A stretch of 64,000 bases of DNA from Pseudomonas parasichuanensis (GTDB taxonomy: Bacteria; Pseudomonadota; Gammaproteobacteria; Pseudomonadales; Pseudomonadaceae). The notes below the pieces were generated by a model. The model had not been told where the DNA came from and ran no database searches. It was given only the letters and a program-made list of their open reading frames with translations. The stretch is taken from positions 62,001 to 126,000 of the forward strand of contig NZ_BQHO01000004.1 of assembly GCF_021601385.1 (NCBI RefSeq). The letters are read 5' to 3'. The first letter of the stretch is position 1; each line of letters begins with the position of its first letter. Shown in pieces: positions 46,858 through 57,179 of the stretch. Position numbers and translations under genes: made by a program.

Positions 46858-48306
46858 TTACTTTAATTGGCCCACTCGACCATAGTTATCTTCGAAGCGA
46901 ACAATGTCGTCTTCACCCAAGTAATCACCACTTTGCACTTCGATCAGTACAAGGTCGATGACACCCGGATTCTGCAGGCGATGCTTATGTCCAGCGCGTA
47001 TGAAGGTGGACTCATTGGTATGCAACATCAGCTCCTGCTGATCGTTGAGGACCACCGCAGTACCACTGACGACAATCCAGTGCTCGCTACGATGGTGATG
47101 CATCTGCAACGACAGGGACGCCTTGGGTTTCACGACGATGCGTTTGATCTTGAAACGCTCACCTTTTTCCAGGGTGGTATAGGTACCCCACGGACGGTGC
47201 ACGGTCTGGTGCAACAAATGCGCGGCATGACCATTGCATTTCAGCTGCTTGACGATGTGCTTCACATCTTGGGCGTGGTCCTTGTGAGCGATCAGCACAG
47301 CGTCCGGGGTGTCTACCACAAGCAGGTCCTGAACCCCCACCAAAGCGGTCAGACGATCTTCGCTGTTGACGTAGTTATTGGACGAACCGTAGGCCAGGAC
47401 CTCCCCTTCGAAGCGGTTGCCCTGAGCATCAGCCACGGTCAGCTCACTGACGGCATTCCATGAGCCGATATCGCTCCATCCAATATCGCATGGGATGGTG
47501 GCTACTTTGTGCGAACGTTCCATTAACGCATAATCAATGGAAATATCCGGCACTTTCGCGAACCTGTCAGCATCGAGCGACAAGCAGCTATACCCTACAG
47601 ACGTCGATCGACGCGATGCCTCCAAGGTTTCTGCAACGGCTGCCAATACGTCGGGCGCATGTTCCTGAAGCTCTTCCAATACCGAGCCTACGCGGAAGCA
47701 GAACATGCCAGCGTTCCAGAAATAGTTACCGGCAGCAATATAACTTTCAGCGGTTTTGGCATCGGGCTTTTCGACAAAACGCGCAACTTTCATAGCACCA
47801 TCAAGCTGGCCAGCCTTGGCCGCTTCAATATAACCGAAGCCGGTTTCGGCATACTGGGGCTTTATTCCGAAAGTAACCAACCACCCTTGACCTGCCAGCG
47901 CCACCGCCTTATTCACGGCGGCAGAAAATGCCGCTTCGTCCTGAATAAGATGATCTGCGGCCAACACCAACATGTTTGCATCGGGGCCGTGGGTCTCGGC
48001 CAACTGCAGGGCCGCGGCGGCGACGGCAGCTGCGGTGTTGCGACCAAACGGTTCGAGAATGAAGCCTTGGGCATGACCTTGGCTATTGATTGCGCGGTAT
48101 TCGTCTTCAGTCTTGAACAATAACTCACGGTTGGTAACCGTCAGAACTTCTACAACACCTTCAAGCCGGGCCGCACGCAGAAAGGTCTTCTGAATAAGAT
48201 TCTGCCCATCAGGCAATGCCATGAAAGGCTTTGGATGCGCCTCACGCGATACTGGCCACAAGCGACTTCCCACGCCGCCCGAGAGAATTACCGGGATCAA
48301 TTCCAT
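46858..48306 (-). CDS. wbpW: mannose-1-phosphate guanylyltransferase / mannose-6-phosphate isomerase
   Basis: This 482-residue bifunctional enzyme has the GMP loop ILSGGVGSRLWPVSREAHPKPF (about 7-28), FVEKPD and a C-terminal cupin PMI domain (about 370-480) with VHRPWGTY and LQMHHHRSEHW. It converts fructose-6-phosphate and mannose-1-phosphate into GDP-mannose, the precursor for Gmd. Homologues are WbpW of A-band LPS and AlgA of alginate; the context fits the first. Confidence 0.92.
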   Translation of the reverse strand: MELIPVILSGGVGSRLWPVSREAHPKPFMALPDGQNLIQKTFLRAARLEGVVEVLTVTNRELLFKTEDEYRAINSQGHAQGFILEPFGRNTAAAVAAAALQLAETHGPDANMLVLAADHLIQDEAAFSAAVNKAVALAGQGWLVTFGIKPQYAETGFGYIEAAKAGQLDGAMKVARFVEKPDAKTAESYIAAGNYFWNAGMFCFRVGSVLEELQEHAPDVLAAVAETLEASRRSTSVGYSCLSLDADRFAKVPDISIDYALMERSHKVATIPCDIGWSDIGSWNAVSELTVADAQGNRFEGEVLAYGSSNNYVNSEDRLTALVGVQDLLVVDTPDAVLIAHKDHAQDVKHIVKQLKCNGHAAHLLHQTVHRPWGTYTTLEKGERFKIKRIVVKPKASLSLQMHHHRSEHWIVVSGTAVVLNDQQELMLHTNESTFIRAGHKHRLQNPGVIDLVLIEVQSGDYLGEDDIVRFEDNYGRVGQLK

Positions 48307-48545
48307 ATTTGATTCCTTAACGGCTACCCAATGTTCAGGATATCCGGGGGTTGGCTACCATTATTATTTGACCCACCGTGTACACGACAGGATACCTAAT
48401 CCGCGCATCTCCAAATGATAGCTTTTTGACATCTCTCGACTGCTAGCGTCAGCCTCGAATAATCAGAATAACAGAGATTAATCCGAGTGGCGTGAAGCGC
48501 CAATCGTTACTTTCAACAAGGCCAGGCAAAGCATCTGCCCACCCA

Positions 48546-50531
48546 TCACGGCTCCTGCCGACGTTGCTGATAGATCCAATCGACAATCTCACCATCTGGT
48601 GCGTAGCCGCTGACCACCTCCCGCAAAAGTTGTCGAACCTGGCCATAATCATCGCCGGAAATCGCCTTGAGCAGCAGCTCCAGACGCTCCTTCAAACGCT
48701 CCCACGAGAGATAGTCCTCCTGAGCACTCATGATCATCGGGTGCCGAGTAGATACCACGTTATCGCCGATAAGCAGCTCTTCGTAAAGCTTTTCTCCGGG
48801 GCGCAACCCGCTGAACTCGATGGCTATGTCGCCATGCGGGTTGCTCTCCGAGCGCAAGCTCAAACCAGAGAGGTGAATCATCTTCTCCGCCAGCTCGACA
48901 ATCCTCACCGGCTCACCCATGTCGAGCACGAAAACGTCGCCGCCCTGCCCCATGGAGCCCGCCTGGATCACCAGTTGCGCCGCTTCAGGGATGGTCATGA
49001 AGTACCGGGTGATCTTCGGATGAGTCACCGTCAGTGGCCCACCCGCCTTGATCTGCTGGTGGAACAGCGGAATGACCGAACCGGAAGACCCCAGCACATT
49101 GCCGAAGCGCACCATGGTAAAACGCGTCTTGTTGACCCGCGAAACATTGGCCGGATCATTGAACAAAACGGGGGCCTGCTCACGGCTCAACGCCTGCAGC
49201 ACCATCTCTGCGAGGCGCTTGGTGCTCCCCATCACATTGGTCGGACGCACGGCCTTGTCGGTGGAAATCAGCACGAAGTTGGACACACCTGCCTGCAGGG
49301 CCGCCTGGGCCGCATTCAGGGTTCCCATGACATTGTTCAGCACACCTTCGGCAATATTGTGCTCGACCAGCGGCACATGTTTGTACGCCGCCGCGTGATA
49401 GACCGTGTCCACCCCCCAGGTGCTCATCACATCGAACAACTGCGCCGGATTACGCACGGAGCCAAGGATCGGCAAGATACGGGTCGGCATCGATGTGCGC
49501 TGGGCACTGGCTTCCAGCTCGGAGAGGATGCTGTAGAGGTTGAACTCACCGTGTTCGAACAGCAGCAACGTGCTGGGTTTGAGCGCCAGGATCTGCCGGC
49601 ATAGCTCCGAGCCGATCGAGCCGCCTGCGCCGGTCACCATCACCGTCTTGCCCTTTACGCAGTGCTCGAGAAGGTCGGCCTGGGCTGGCACGGCATCGCG
49701 ACCCAGCAGGTCGGCGATATCCACCTCTTGCAGGTCATCGACCTTGACCCGGCCACTGGCCAAGTCCATGAAGCCCGGCACGCTGCGAACATGCAACGGG
49801 TAGCCTTCGAGCAACCCGAGGATTTCGCGCCGGCGCGTACGGCTGATCGACGGCACGGCCAACAGCAATTCCTGGGCACCGGTCTCTTCGATCATGCGCT
49901 CGATCTGGCGGGGCTTATAAACATGAAGACCGGCGATTATCCGCCCGACGATACTGTTGTCATCGTCGATGAACGCCACTGGGCGCATCACTTTGCCCAT
50001 CCGCAACGCTGCCACCAGTTGGTTGCCTGCAGAGCCTGCGCCGTAGATTGCGACTTTAAGCAGGCCATCGTCACGATTGCTGAAGGGTATGTGCTGAGCC
50101 GCGGCAAACCAGTCACCGAGAAAATACTGGCGCATGGCCAAGCGCAACCCGCCGATCAATACCAGGCTCAGCCACCAGTAGTTGAAGATGACCGAACGCG
50201 GCACCAGGTACTGATGATTGGCCGACCAGTAGACCACGAGGCCGAGAATCAATGCTGACAGCGTCACCGCCTTGACGATGACCATCAGCGCGTCGTTGCC
50301 GAAGTAGCGCATCACAGCTCGGTACATACCGAACCGGATGAACAGCGGAATCGACACCAACGGCGCGCAGGCGAACAGCCAGAGGTGGTCCTGGGCCAGC
50401 TCGATGGACTCCACGAACCCCAGGCGGACCACGAAGGCGAGCCACATGGCCAGCCACACCAGCACCACATCGGCCAGCACCTGGATCATTCGCTTCTTGG
50501 CGCGCGGCAGCCCCAGCAGAAATGCCCGCAT
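48546..50531 (-). CDS. wbpM: WbpM-type nucleotide-sugar 4,6-dehydratase
   Basis: This 661-residue membrane protein has four hydrophobic helices in the first 130 residues, a Rossmann CoA-binding-like domain (AIYGAGSAG, 161-169) and the dehydratase domain from about 295 with TGAGGSIGSE (300-309) and STDKAVRPTNVMGSTK, in which Met replaces the usual Tyr. It makes UDP-4-keto-6-deoxy-GlcNAc for QuiNAc/FucNAc. Length and domain order match WbpM of P. aeruginosa. The last gene of the cluster C transcript. Confidence 0.94.
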   Translation of the reverse strand: MRAFLLGLPRAKKRMIQVLADVVLVWLAMWLAFVVRLGFVESIELAQDHLWLFACAPLVSIPLFIRFGMYRAVMRYFGNDALMVIVKAVTLSALILGLVVYWSANHQYLVPRSVIFNYWWLSLVLIGGLRLAMRQYFLGDWFAAAQHIPFSNRDDGLLKVAIYGAGSAGNQLVAALRMGKVMRPVAFIDDDNSIVGRIIAGLHVYKPRQIERMIEETGAQELLLAVPSISRTRRREILGLLEGYPLHVRSVPGFMDLASGRVKVDDLQEVDIADLLGRDAVPAQADLLEHCVKGKTVMVTGAGGSIGSELCRQILALKPSTLLLFEHGEFNLYSILSELEASAQRTSMPTRILPILGSVRNPAQLFDVMSTWGVDTVYHAAAYKHVPLVEHNIAEGVLNNVMGTLNAAQAALQAGVSNFVLISTDKAVRPTNVMGSTKRLAEMVLQALSREQAPVLFNDPANVSRVNKTRFTMVRFGNVLGSSGSVIPLFHQQIKAGGPLTVTHPKITRYFMTIPEAAQLVIQAGSMGQGGDVFVLDMGEPVRIVELAEKMIHLSGLSLRSESNPHGDIAIEFSGLRPGEKLYEELLIGDNVVSTRHPMIMSAQEDYLSWERLKERLELLLKAISGDDYGQVRQLLREVVSGYAPDGEIVDWIYQQRRQEP

Positions 50532-50620
50532 TCTTTCACAGCCCCTTTCGTACACCTTTACTGTCCCTATCTGAGCAAATCTTGGTTGTTCGTGAGGACA
50601 CGCGAGCCCGACTGAGCGGG

Positions 50621-51631
50621 TTACTCGACGCCGCCCGCGTTGTAGGCCAAGGCCAGCCCTACCAGCGGGACGTAGGCCACGAGCAGGCCAACGAATCCAT
50701 CGATGTCGAACAGCATGACGCAGGCCGCTACCGGCAACAACCAGCATAGCGTCAGCAGCGCCACCGCCAGCGTCACAGGCAGGTGCCCACCTACGCGCCG
50801 CGAGGCGAACTGGTAGGCATGGCTGCGGTGCGCCTCATAGACCTTGTCGCCACGCAACAGTCGACGAATCAGGGTGAACGTGGCATCGACAATGAACACG
50901 CCGAGCAGGATCAACCAGCACCAGAACAGCTCAGACGACACCCAGGCCGCCTGCAGGGACAGGAGCCCCAGGGCGATGCCGAGAAAACCGCTGCCGGCGT
51001 CACCCATGAAGATCTTGGCAGGCGGGAAATTCCAATACAGAAAACCGCCTACCGCCATGATCAGGATCACCGGCAACACCATCAGTTGCTCGTAGCCACC
51101 GAGCCAGTACACCCCACAGGCACCCAGGCAGACACAAATGGCCTCCACGCTGGCAATGCCGTCGATTCCGTCCATGAAGTTGTAGAGATTGAGCAGCCAG
51201 ACGAGGTAAACCGCCGCAATGATCGAGCCCGCCCAGCCAAGATCGATCTCGCCCCCAAACACGGTCAGTGGCGGCAGGCCTCCCAGCCAGAACAGCCCCC
51301 AGGCTGCGGCGATGAAGTGCCCCAGCAGCCGCCAGCGCGCGGCGATATGCCCGTGATCATCCATGAAGCCGATGATCGCGATCAGGCCACCCGCGCCGGC
51401 GACAGCCAACACGGCATGCGCCTCCAGCAGGCCGCCAGCGCCGAGCCCCACCAGTGCCAGCAGGAACGAGACCACGATGGCCACGCCGCCACCACGGGGC
51501 GTTGGTACCACATGGGAGCTACGCGCATTGGGAATGTCGATGATGCTCCTGGCCAGCGCATAGCGGCGCAAACCTGCGGTCATGAGCAGAGAGATCAGCA
51601 GCACCAGCGGTGCCAGCCACCATTGAGTCAT
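50621..51631 (-). CDS. wbpL: undecaprenyl-phosphate sugar-1-phosphate transferase (WbpL/WecA type)
   Basis: This 336-residue protein has about 10-11 membrane helices. IDIPNARSSHVVPTPRGGGVAI, GFMDDHGHIAARWRLLGHF and NFMDGIDGIAS are hallmarks of the MraY/WecA family, with GDAGSGFLGIALGL. It attaches the first HexNAc-type sugar phosphate to undecaprenyl phosphate, starting O-chain synthesis. ATG at 51631 overlaps the epimerase stop by four bases; the longer frame upstream is not supported. Confidence 0.94.
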   Translation of the reverse strand: MTQWWLAPLVLLISLLMTAGLRRYALARSIIDIPNARSSHVVPTPRGGGVAIVVSFLLALVGLGAGGLLEAHAVLAVAGAGGLIAIIGFMDDHGHIAARWRLLGHFIAAAWGLFWLGGLPPLTVFGGEIDLGWAGSIIAAVYLVWLLNLYNFMDGIDGIASVEAICVCLGACGVYWLGGYEQLMVLPVILIMAVGGFLYWNFPPAKIFMGDAGSGFLGIALGLLSLQAAWVSSELFWCWLILLGVFIVDATFTLIRRLLRGDKVYEAHRSHAYQFASRRVGGHLPVTLAVALLTLCWLLPVAACVMLFDIDGFVGLLVAYVPLVGLALAYNAGGVE

Positions 51632-52590
51632 TTGTTCATGTGTTCCTGGTAATGGTGGGCGGCTTGCGCCAGCGCCCGGTCCACGCTCACCGGCGGCGTC
51701 CAGCCGAGCAGCGAACGCGTTTTTTCGATATCGACCTGCAGCGAGCCGCACAGGCGCTGCGAGAGCGCACGACGCCCGAGCAATGTCGCGCCGAAGGCCA
51801 ACCATGCAGCGGGAATGGGCAACAACCTCGCGGGCTTGCCCAGAGCGCTTGCCATGCGCTGCAACAGGCTGGTGGTGGACAGGTCCTCGCCATCGCTGAC
51901 CAGGAACGTCTGGTTGGCGGCGGCCGGATGACTCGCGCAGGTGCGCACCAGGTCGACAAGGTTGTCCAGGGCGACCAGGCTGCGGCGGTTGTGGATGGCT
52001 CCAAATGGCAGGGGGACGCCCTTGTCCAGCCAGCGCATCATCGCCAGGAAGTTGGCCCTGACGCCCGGGCCGTAGACCAGCACGGGGCGAATGATCACCA
52101 CTTCCATGCCGGTATCCCTGGCCAGTTCGCGCAGCCCCTGCTCGGCCTCCATTTTCGACACGCCATAAGGATCGGCAGGCGCCGGCCTGTCGTCCGCGCG
52201 ATAGGGCCGCCCGGGCAAGGTGCCTTCGCCATTGACCTTGATCGAGCTGATGAAGACAAACCGCCGCACGCCCGCGGCCACCGCTTGGCGGGCCAGATTG
52301 AGGGTGCCCTCGACATTGACCTTGCGAAAGGCCGCCAAGGGGTCTGCCTCGGTATCGTTCATCACATGCACACGGGCGGCCGAGTGGATTACCACTTCGA
52401 CGCCGTCGAGGGCAGTCCGCCAGTCGGTCTCACCGTCGATCGCCTTGATCGCGAACGCCGTAGCCGCGAACTCGGCCGGGGTCGCCCCACGAATCGCAGC
52501 GCGCAGCGTATGGCCACGGGCGACGAGGTCGGCCAACACGGCCCTGCCGACAAAACCGGTAGCCCCCGTCAACAACACCATCGAACTCAT
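51628..52590 (-). CDS. NAD-dependent epimerase, UDP-4-keto-6-deoxy-HexNAc reductase type
   Basis: This 320-residue extended SDR has TGATGFVGRAVL, HSAARVHV, FVFISSIKVNGEG and DPYGVSKMEAEQGL with the Tyr-x3-Lys pair. It corresponds to WbjF/WbpV-type proteins that reduce the WbpM product to UDP-QuiNAc or UDP-FucNAc for WbpL. The ATG at 52590 shares a base with the WbjE-like stop; the TTG at 52596 is unlikely. Confidence 0.86.
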   Translation of the reverse strand: MSSMVLLTGATGFVGRAVLADLVARGHTLRAAIRGATPAEFAATAFAIKAIDGETDWRTALDGVEVVIHSAARVHVMNDTEADPLAAFRKVNVEGTLNLARQAVAAGVRRFVFISSIKVNGEGTLPGRPYRADDRPAPADPYGVSKMEAEQGLRELARDTGMEVVIIRPVLVYGPGVRANFLAMMRWLDKGVPLPFGAIHNRRSLVALDNLVDLVRTCASHPAAANQTFLVSDGEDLSTTSLLQRMASALGKPARLLPIPAAWLAFGATLLGRRALSQRLCGSLQVDIEKTRSLLGWTPPVSVDRALAQAAHHYQEHMNK

Positions 52591-53843
52591 CAGCAACTTG
52601 TCCTTCGCAACGAGGCGCCACGCAGCAGGGATTCCAGGCGAGTCATCAGTTTTTCCTTGGCGTAGCGCTGCTCGTAGTAAGCACGCCCCGCTCGCCCCAT
52701 GGCCACCCGCTCAGCCTCACTGGCCTGGGCCAGGGAGCGGGTAATCGTAGCCAGGCCACCGGCATCGCCGGAGTTGCAGGCATAACCTGCGCCTGACTCC
52801 TCGATCACCCGTGCGGCCTCGCCATTGATCATACCGAGTAAAGGCCGCCCCGATGCCAGATAAGCCTGAACCTTGCCGGGAATAGTCTGCTCGAACACAT
52901 CATTGGTCTTGAGCGACACCAGCAACGCGTCGGCCTGGGCGAACAACCCCGGCATCGCCTCTAGGGGATGGCGCCCGAGCAGATGCACGTTGTCTAGCTT
53001 GCGCAAGGCGACCTGGGCGCCAAGCCATTCGCTCATGCGCCCGTCACCCACGATCACCCAGCGCACCGCCACCTTGCCGCGCAAGGCTTCGGCGGCATCG
53101 AGCACGGCGGGAAAGTCCTGGGCCTCGCCCAGATTGCCGGCGAACACCACAGTGAACTGTTCGGGGTCGCGCTGGATCAGCGCCGAGCCAGATAACGACG
53201 CCTGGGAAAAGTCGTCCTCCGCCCAGCTGGGGAAGTAAACCAGACGCTCCTCCGCAATCGGGCGGCTGCAATATCGGCGTACATTGTCGAAAAAACCGTG
53301 GGACTGCAGCAGCAGGTAGTCGGTGCGATTGTAGATCCACGAGACCATCCTGCCGACCAGCCCCAGCAGGCGGGGGTGCTTGACCACACCGACCGCACGC
53401 AGGGTTTCGGGCCACAGGTCCAGCACCCAGACGAATACCGGTGCACGCTTCAGGCGCCCGATGACCAGGGCCGGGATGGCTGCCAGGATCGGCGATACGG
53501 CGTACACGAACACGGCATCGAAGTGCCGCCCGCGCAACTTGAATGGGCCCAGCGTGGCAGCACTCAGGAGGAACGACAGGTAGTTCAATACCAGTGTGAA
53601 GCTACGCTTCCCTCGCGACACCATCGGCACGCGAATCACTTCGGCACCCTCATAGTGCGCGAACGCCTCCGGGTTCTTTCGGAAGCGTTCGAATACCTTA
53701 CCTTCCGGGTAGTTGGGCAACCCGGTCAGGACGGTGACTTGGTGACCTTTGGCGGTCAGATCGCGGACCAAGTCATTGATCCGCATATTTTCTGGCCAGA
53801 AGTACTGGGAAACCACCAGTACCTTCAAAGAAGTGTCTGACAT
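52590..53843 (-). CDS. wbjE: GT4 family glycosyltransferase (WbjE-like, probable L-FucNAc transferase)
   Basis: This 417-residue GT-B enzyme has VVSQYFWPENMRINDLV, VLTGLPNYPEGKVF, VWVLDLWPE, VVFAGNLGEAQDF and a C-terminal FEQTIPGKVQAYLASGRPL. This is the WbuB/WbjE pattern, which adds L-FucNAc to the lipid-linked first sugar. The UDP-L-FucNAc genes lie directly upstream. Confidence 0.88.
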   Translation of the reverse strand: MSDTSLKVLVVSQYFWPENMRINDLVRDLTAKGHQVTVLTGLPNYPEGKVFERFRKNPEAFAHYEGAEVIRVPMVSRGKRSFTLVLNYLSFLLSAATLGPFKLRGRHFDAVFVYAVSPILAAIPALVIGRLKRAPVFVWVLDLWPETLRAVGVVKHPRLLGLVGRMVSWIYNRTDYLLLQSHGFFDNVRRYCSRPIAEERLVYFPSWAEDDFSQASLSGSALIQRDPEQFTVVFAGNLGEAQDFPAVLDAAEALRGKVAVRWVIVGDGRMSEWLGAQVALRKLDNVHLLGRHPLEAMPGLFAQADALLVSLKTNDVFEQTIPGKVQAYLASGRPLLGMINGEAARVIEESGAGYACNSGDAGGLATITRSLAQASEAERVAMGRAGRAYYEQRYAKEKLMTRLESLLRGASLRRTSC

Positions 53844-53859
53844 GTTCGCTCGATCTGAC

Positions 53860-54990
53860 TCAATACTGCTTCCAGACGACGCGATTCACGTAGTCGGTAT
53901 AGCTGTGGAGGATACGCACGACCTTGTCTGCGACATTAGGCATGCTGTAGTCCTCGACCAGACGCAGGCTGCGGTTTTCGCCCCGGCCCTGGCTGTCGAG
54001 GATGGCAAGCCCCTGCAGAACACGATCGATTTCCAGGCCGACCATCATTGCCGCCGCCTCTTCCATGCCCTCGGGACGCTCGTGCGCCTCTCGAATGTTC
54101 AAGGCCGGGAAGTTGAGAATCGAAGCCTCTTCGCTGATGGTGCCGCTATCTGACAATACCGCCTTGGCATCCATCTGCAGCTTGTTGTAGTCCTTGAAAC
54201 CAAGCGGCTTGAGCAGCCGCACGTTGTCATGGAATACGATACCCAGGCTGTCGACGCGTTTTTGCGTGCGCGGGTGGGTGGAAACGATGACCGGTAAATC
54301 GTAGGTCTCGGCAACGGTGTTGAGCACCTCGACCAGCTTCATGAAGTTTTTGTCGGAGTCGATGTTCTCCTCCCGGTGCGCACTAACCACGAAGAAGCGG
54401 CCCCGCTCGACACCCAGGCGAACCAGCACATCGGAGGCGTCGATGCCCTGTCGATAGTGGTTGAGCACTTCGTACATCGGGCTGCCAGTCTTGATCACAC
54501 GATCCGGCGGCAGGCCTTCACGCAGCAGGTAGTCACGCGCGATCGTGCTGTAGGTCAAGTTGATATCGGCAGTGTGATCGACGATGCGGCGGTTGATTTC
54601 CTCGGGCACCCGCATGTCGAAACAACGGTTGCCGGCCTCCATGTGAAATGTCGGAATCTTGCGGCGCTTGGCCGGTATCACCGCCATGCAACTATTGGTG
54701 TCGCCCAGCACCAGCAGCGCTTCAGGATTGACTTCAGACAACACGCGGTCCACGGCGATGATCACATTGCCGATGGTCTCGGCACCCGATGCGCCCGCCG
54801 CGTTGAGGAAGTGATCGGGTTTGCGCATGCCCAGATCCTGAAAAAAGATCTCGTTCAGTTCGTAGTCATAATTCTGGCCGGTGTGGACCAGCACATGGTC
54901 GCAGTGCTCATCCAGCTTCGCCAACACGCGCGATAGGCGAATGATTTCTGGGCGGGTCCCCACCACGCTCACTACTTTCAGCTTTTTCAT
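53860..54990 (-). CDS. wbjD: UDP-HexNAc 2-epimerase for UDP-L-FucNAc (WbjD/FnlC type)
   Basis: This 376-residue non-hydrolysing 2-epimerase has VVGTRPEIIRLSRVL, VHTGQNYD, GDTNSCMAVIPAKRRKIPTFHMEAGNRCFD, HREEN and SDSGTISEEA. It carries out the last step of UDP-L-FucNAc synthesis. AGGAA precedes the ATG at 54990. Confidence 0.92.
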   Translation of the reverse strand: MKKLKVVSVVGTRPEIIRLSRVLAKLDEHCDHVLVHTGQNYDYELNEIFFQDLGMRKPDHFLNAAGASGAETIGNVIIAVDRVLSEVNPEALLVLGDTNSCMAVIPAKRRKIPTFHMEAGNRCFDMRVPEEINRRIVDHTADINLTYSTIARDYLLREGLPPDRVIKTGSPMYEVLNHYRQGIDASDVLVRLGVERGRFFVVSAHREENIDSDKNFMKLVEVLNTVAETYDLPVIVSTHPRTQKRVDSLGIVFHDNVRLLKPLGFKDYNKLQMDAKAVLSDSGTISEEASILNFPALNIREAHERPEGMEEAAAMMVGLEIDRVLQGLAILDSQGRGENRSLRLVEDYSMPNVADKVVRILHSYTDYVNRVVWKQY

Positions 54991-55009
54991 TGCAAATTCC
55001 TGTCGCCGC

Positions 55010-56134
55010 TCAGGCTTGTTTACCGACCGGCCGGGCGTAGGTATCCGGATGTTCTCGGTCAAAGATCTCATTGGCCCAAAGTACCACGATCATTTCGTCA
55101 TCACCGATATTGGTGATGTTGTGCGTCCACCCCGGTACAGTTTCAACGATCTGCGGCTGGTCACCCTGGGTGATCAGCTCGTAGAACTCTCCGGTCACAA
55201 TGTGCCGGAAGCAGAAGCTCGCCCGCCCCTTGATGACCAGGAACTTTTCCGTCTTGGAGTGGTGGTAGTGGCCACCCCGGGTGACACCCGGATGCGCCGT
55301 GAAAAAAGAAAACTGCCCCGCATCGCGGGTCTTGAGCATTTCCACGAACACTCCCCGAGGGTCGCTATACGCCGGGACCTCGTAGGTAAAGCGCTCTGGC
55401 GGCAGATAGCTCAGATAAGTGGAGTGCAACGCCCTCACCAAGCCGTTGCCTACCGCCTCAGTCACCAGTGTCTTGCGGCTGTCGCGAAATGCCTGGATTT
55501 GCTCGGCCAACGCCCCGACCGTCATTTCATACTGCGGCAAAACGTTGACGTAAGGCCCGTCGGGCGCCGCGCCGTCCATGATCGCCATGAACTGACGAAC
55601 CACATCGTCGATATAGACAAGCGTCATGCGTGCGGCAGGATCATTGATCTGGATTGGCAAGTCCCGACCGATGTTGTGGCAAAACGTCGCCACTGCCGAG
55701 TTGTAGTGAGGTCGCGCCCATTTACCGAACACGTTGGGCAAGCGAAAGATATGCACCGGCGAGCCCTGTGTCTCGCTCATTGCCAGCAGCAGCCGTTCTG
55801 CAGCCAACTTGCTGGCACCGTATGGATTCTCAAGCTCGGCCTGGCTGGACGAGGCATACAGCACCGCTATCTTCCGCCCGCTGGCCTTGACCGCTGCGCA
55901 CAGGGCGGCGGTCAGGTCGGTGTTGCCGTGGTGGAACTCCTGAGGGTCCTGAGGGCGGTTGACACCGGCCAGGTGGAAAATGCATTCCACCTGCGCCACA
56001 AGGCTCGGCAAGCTTTCCAGGGCATCGTCCCGGGTGAAGGACAGCACCTCGACATCCTGTCGCTCACCCAGGTGCACGACAAGATTGCGGCCGATGAAGC
56101 CATTGGCACCGGTAATCAGAACCTTCATGTTCAT
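55010..56134 (-). CDS. wbjC: WbjC/CapF-type reductase-epimerase with cupin domain
   Basis: This 374-residue protein has an SDR domain (GANGFIGRNLVVHLG, ASSSQAELENPYGASKLAAE) and a C-terminal cupin (about 245-374, HYHHSKTEKFLVIKGRASFCFRH). This matches CapF/WbjC, which epimerises and reduces the 4-keto intermediate in UDP-L-FucNAc synthesis. ATG at 56134 overlaps the wbjB stop; a second ATG at 56128 is possible. Confidence 0.93.
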   Translation of the reverse strand: MNMKVLITGANGFIGRNLVVHLGERQDVEVLSFTRDDALESLPSLVAQVECIFHLAGVNRPQDPQEFHHGNTDLTAALCAAVKASGRKIAVLYASSSQAELENPYGASKLAAERLLLAMSETQGSPVHIFRLPNVFGKWARPHYNSAVATFCHNIGRDLPIQINDPAARMTLVYIDDVVRQFMAIMDGAAPDGPYVNVLPQYEMTVGALAEQIQAFRDSRKTLVTEAVGNGLVRALHSTYLSYLPPERFTYEVPAYSDPRGVFVEMLKTRDAGQFSFFTAHPGVTRGGHYHHSKTEKFLVIKGRASFCFRHIVTGEFYELITQGDQPQIVETVPGWTHNITNIGDDEMIVVLWANEIFDREHPDTYARPVGKQA

Positions 56135-57165
56135 TCCTCGGGCGTTGCGTGCTCACCGCGTTGAATGGCACGCATGAAATCCAGTTTCAACAGCAAACGC
56201 TGCATACCGGCCACCTCCAGGCGCTCGGTATTGTGCGAGTTGTAGTCTTCGGTGCGGGAGATCTTGGTTTCGCCCTGCTCCACAAACTTGGCATAGTTCA
56301 AGTCGCGCAGGTCTGGTGGTACTCGGAAGTACTCGCCCATGTCCTCGGCGCAGGCCATTTCTTCTCGGCTGAGCAGTGCTTCGTACAGTTTCTCGCCGTG
56401 GCGAGTGCCAATCACCTCGATGGGATGCTCTGGCACACCGAGCAGACCGGTCAGTGCGCGCGCCAGTGTTTCCACGGTCGCGGCCGGCGCCTTCTGCACG
56501 AACAGATCACCGTTGTTGCCGTGCTCGAAGGCGTAAAGTACCAAGTCCACGGCATCACCCAACGTCATCATGAACCGGGTCATGTTGGGGTCGGTCAAGG
56601 TCAGCGGCTTGCCTGCCCGGACCTGGTCGATAAACAGCGGAATCACCGAGCCACGGGATGCCATGACGTTTCCGTAGCGCGTGCCACAGATAACAGTCTT
56701 GCTGTCATCGACGTTACGCGACTTGGCGACCATCACTTTTTCCATCATGGCCTTGGAAATACCCATGGCGTTGATGGGGTAGACCGCTTTATCAGTGCTC
56801 AAGCACACCACACGCTGCACTTGGTTCTGGATCGCCGCCTCCAGTACGTTCTCGGTACCGATGACGTTGGTCTTGACCGCTTCCATGGGATGGAACTCGC
56901 ACGACGGCACTTGCTTGAGGGCCGCGGCGTGGAAGATGTAATCGACACCCCGCGTGGCATTGAGCACGCTTTGATAATCGCGAACATCACCGATGTAGAA
57001 CTTCAACTTGGTATTGGAATAACGCTTGCGCATGTCATCCTGTTTCTTCTCGTCCCGGCTGAAAATGCGGATCTCGGAAAAACCAGAATCGATAAAACGG
57101 CGAAGCACGGCGTTACCAAACGATCCCGTACCACCGGTAATCAAAAGCACCTTGTTAGTGAACAT
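56131..57165 (-). CDS. wbjB: UDP-GlcNAc 4,6-dehydratase/5-epimerase (WbjB/CapE type)
   Basis: This 344-residue enzyme has ITGGTGSFGNAVLRRF, FHAAALKQVPSCEFHPMEA, LSTDKAVYPINAMGISKAMMEK with Met in place of Tyr, and CGTRYGNVMASRGSVIPLF. It starts UDP-L-FucNAc synthesis from UDP-GlcNAc. The wbjB-C-D order with wbjE, wbjF, wbpL and wbpM downstream matches P. aeruginosa O11-type loci. Confidence 0.95.
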   Translation of the reverse strand: MFTNKVLLITGGTGSFGNAVLRRFIDSGFSEIRIFSRDEKKQDDMRKRYSNTKLKFYIGDVRDYQSVLNATRGVDYIFHAAALKQVPSCEFHPMEAVKTNVIGTENVLEAAIQNQVQRVVCLSTDKAVYPINAMGISKAMMEKVMVAKSRNVDDSKTVICGTRYGNVMASRGSVIPLFIDQVRAGKPLTLTDPNMTRFMMTLGDAVDLVLYAFEHGNNGDLFVQKAPAATVETLARALTGLLGVPEHPIEVIGTRHGEKLYEALLSREEMACAEDMGEYFRVPPDLRDLNYAKFVEQGETKISRTEDYNSHNTERLEVAGMQRLLLKLDFMRAIQRGEHATPEE

Positions 57166-57179
57166 CTCTACATCCTTTC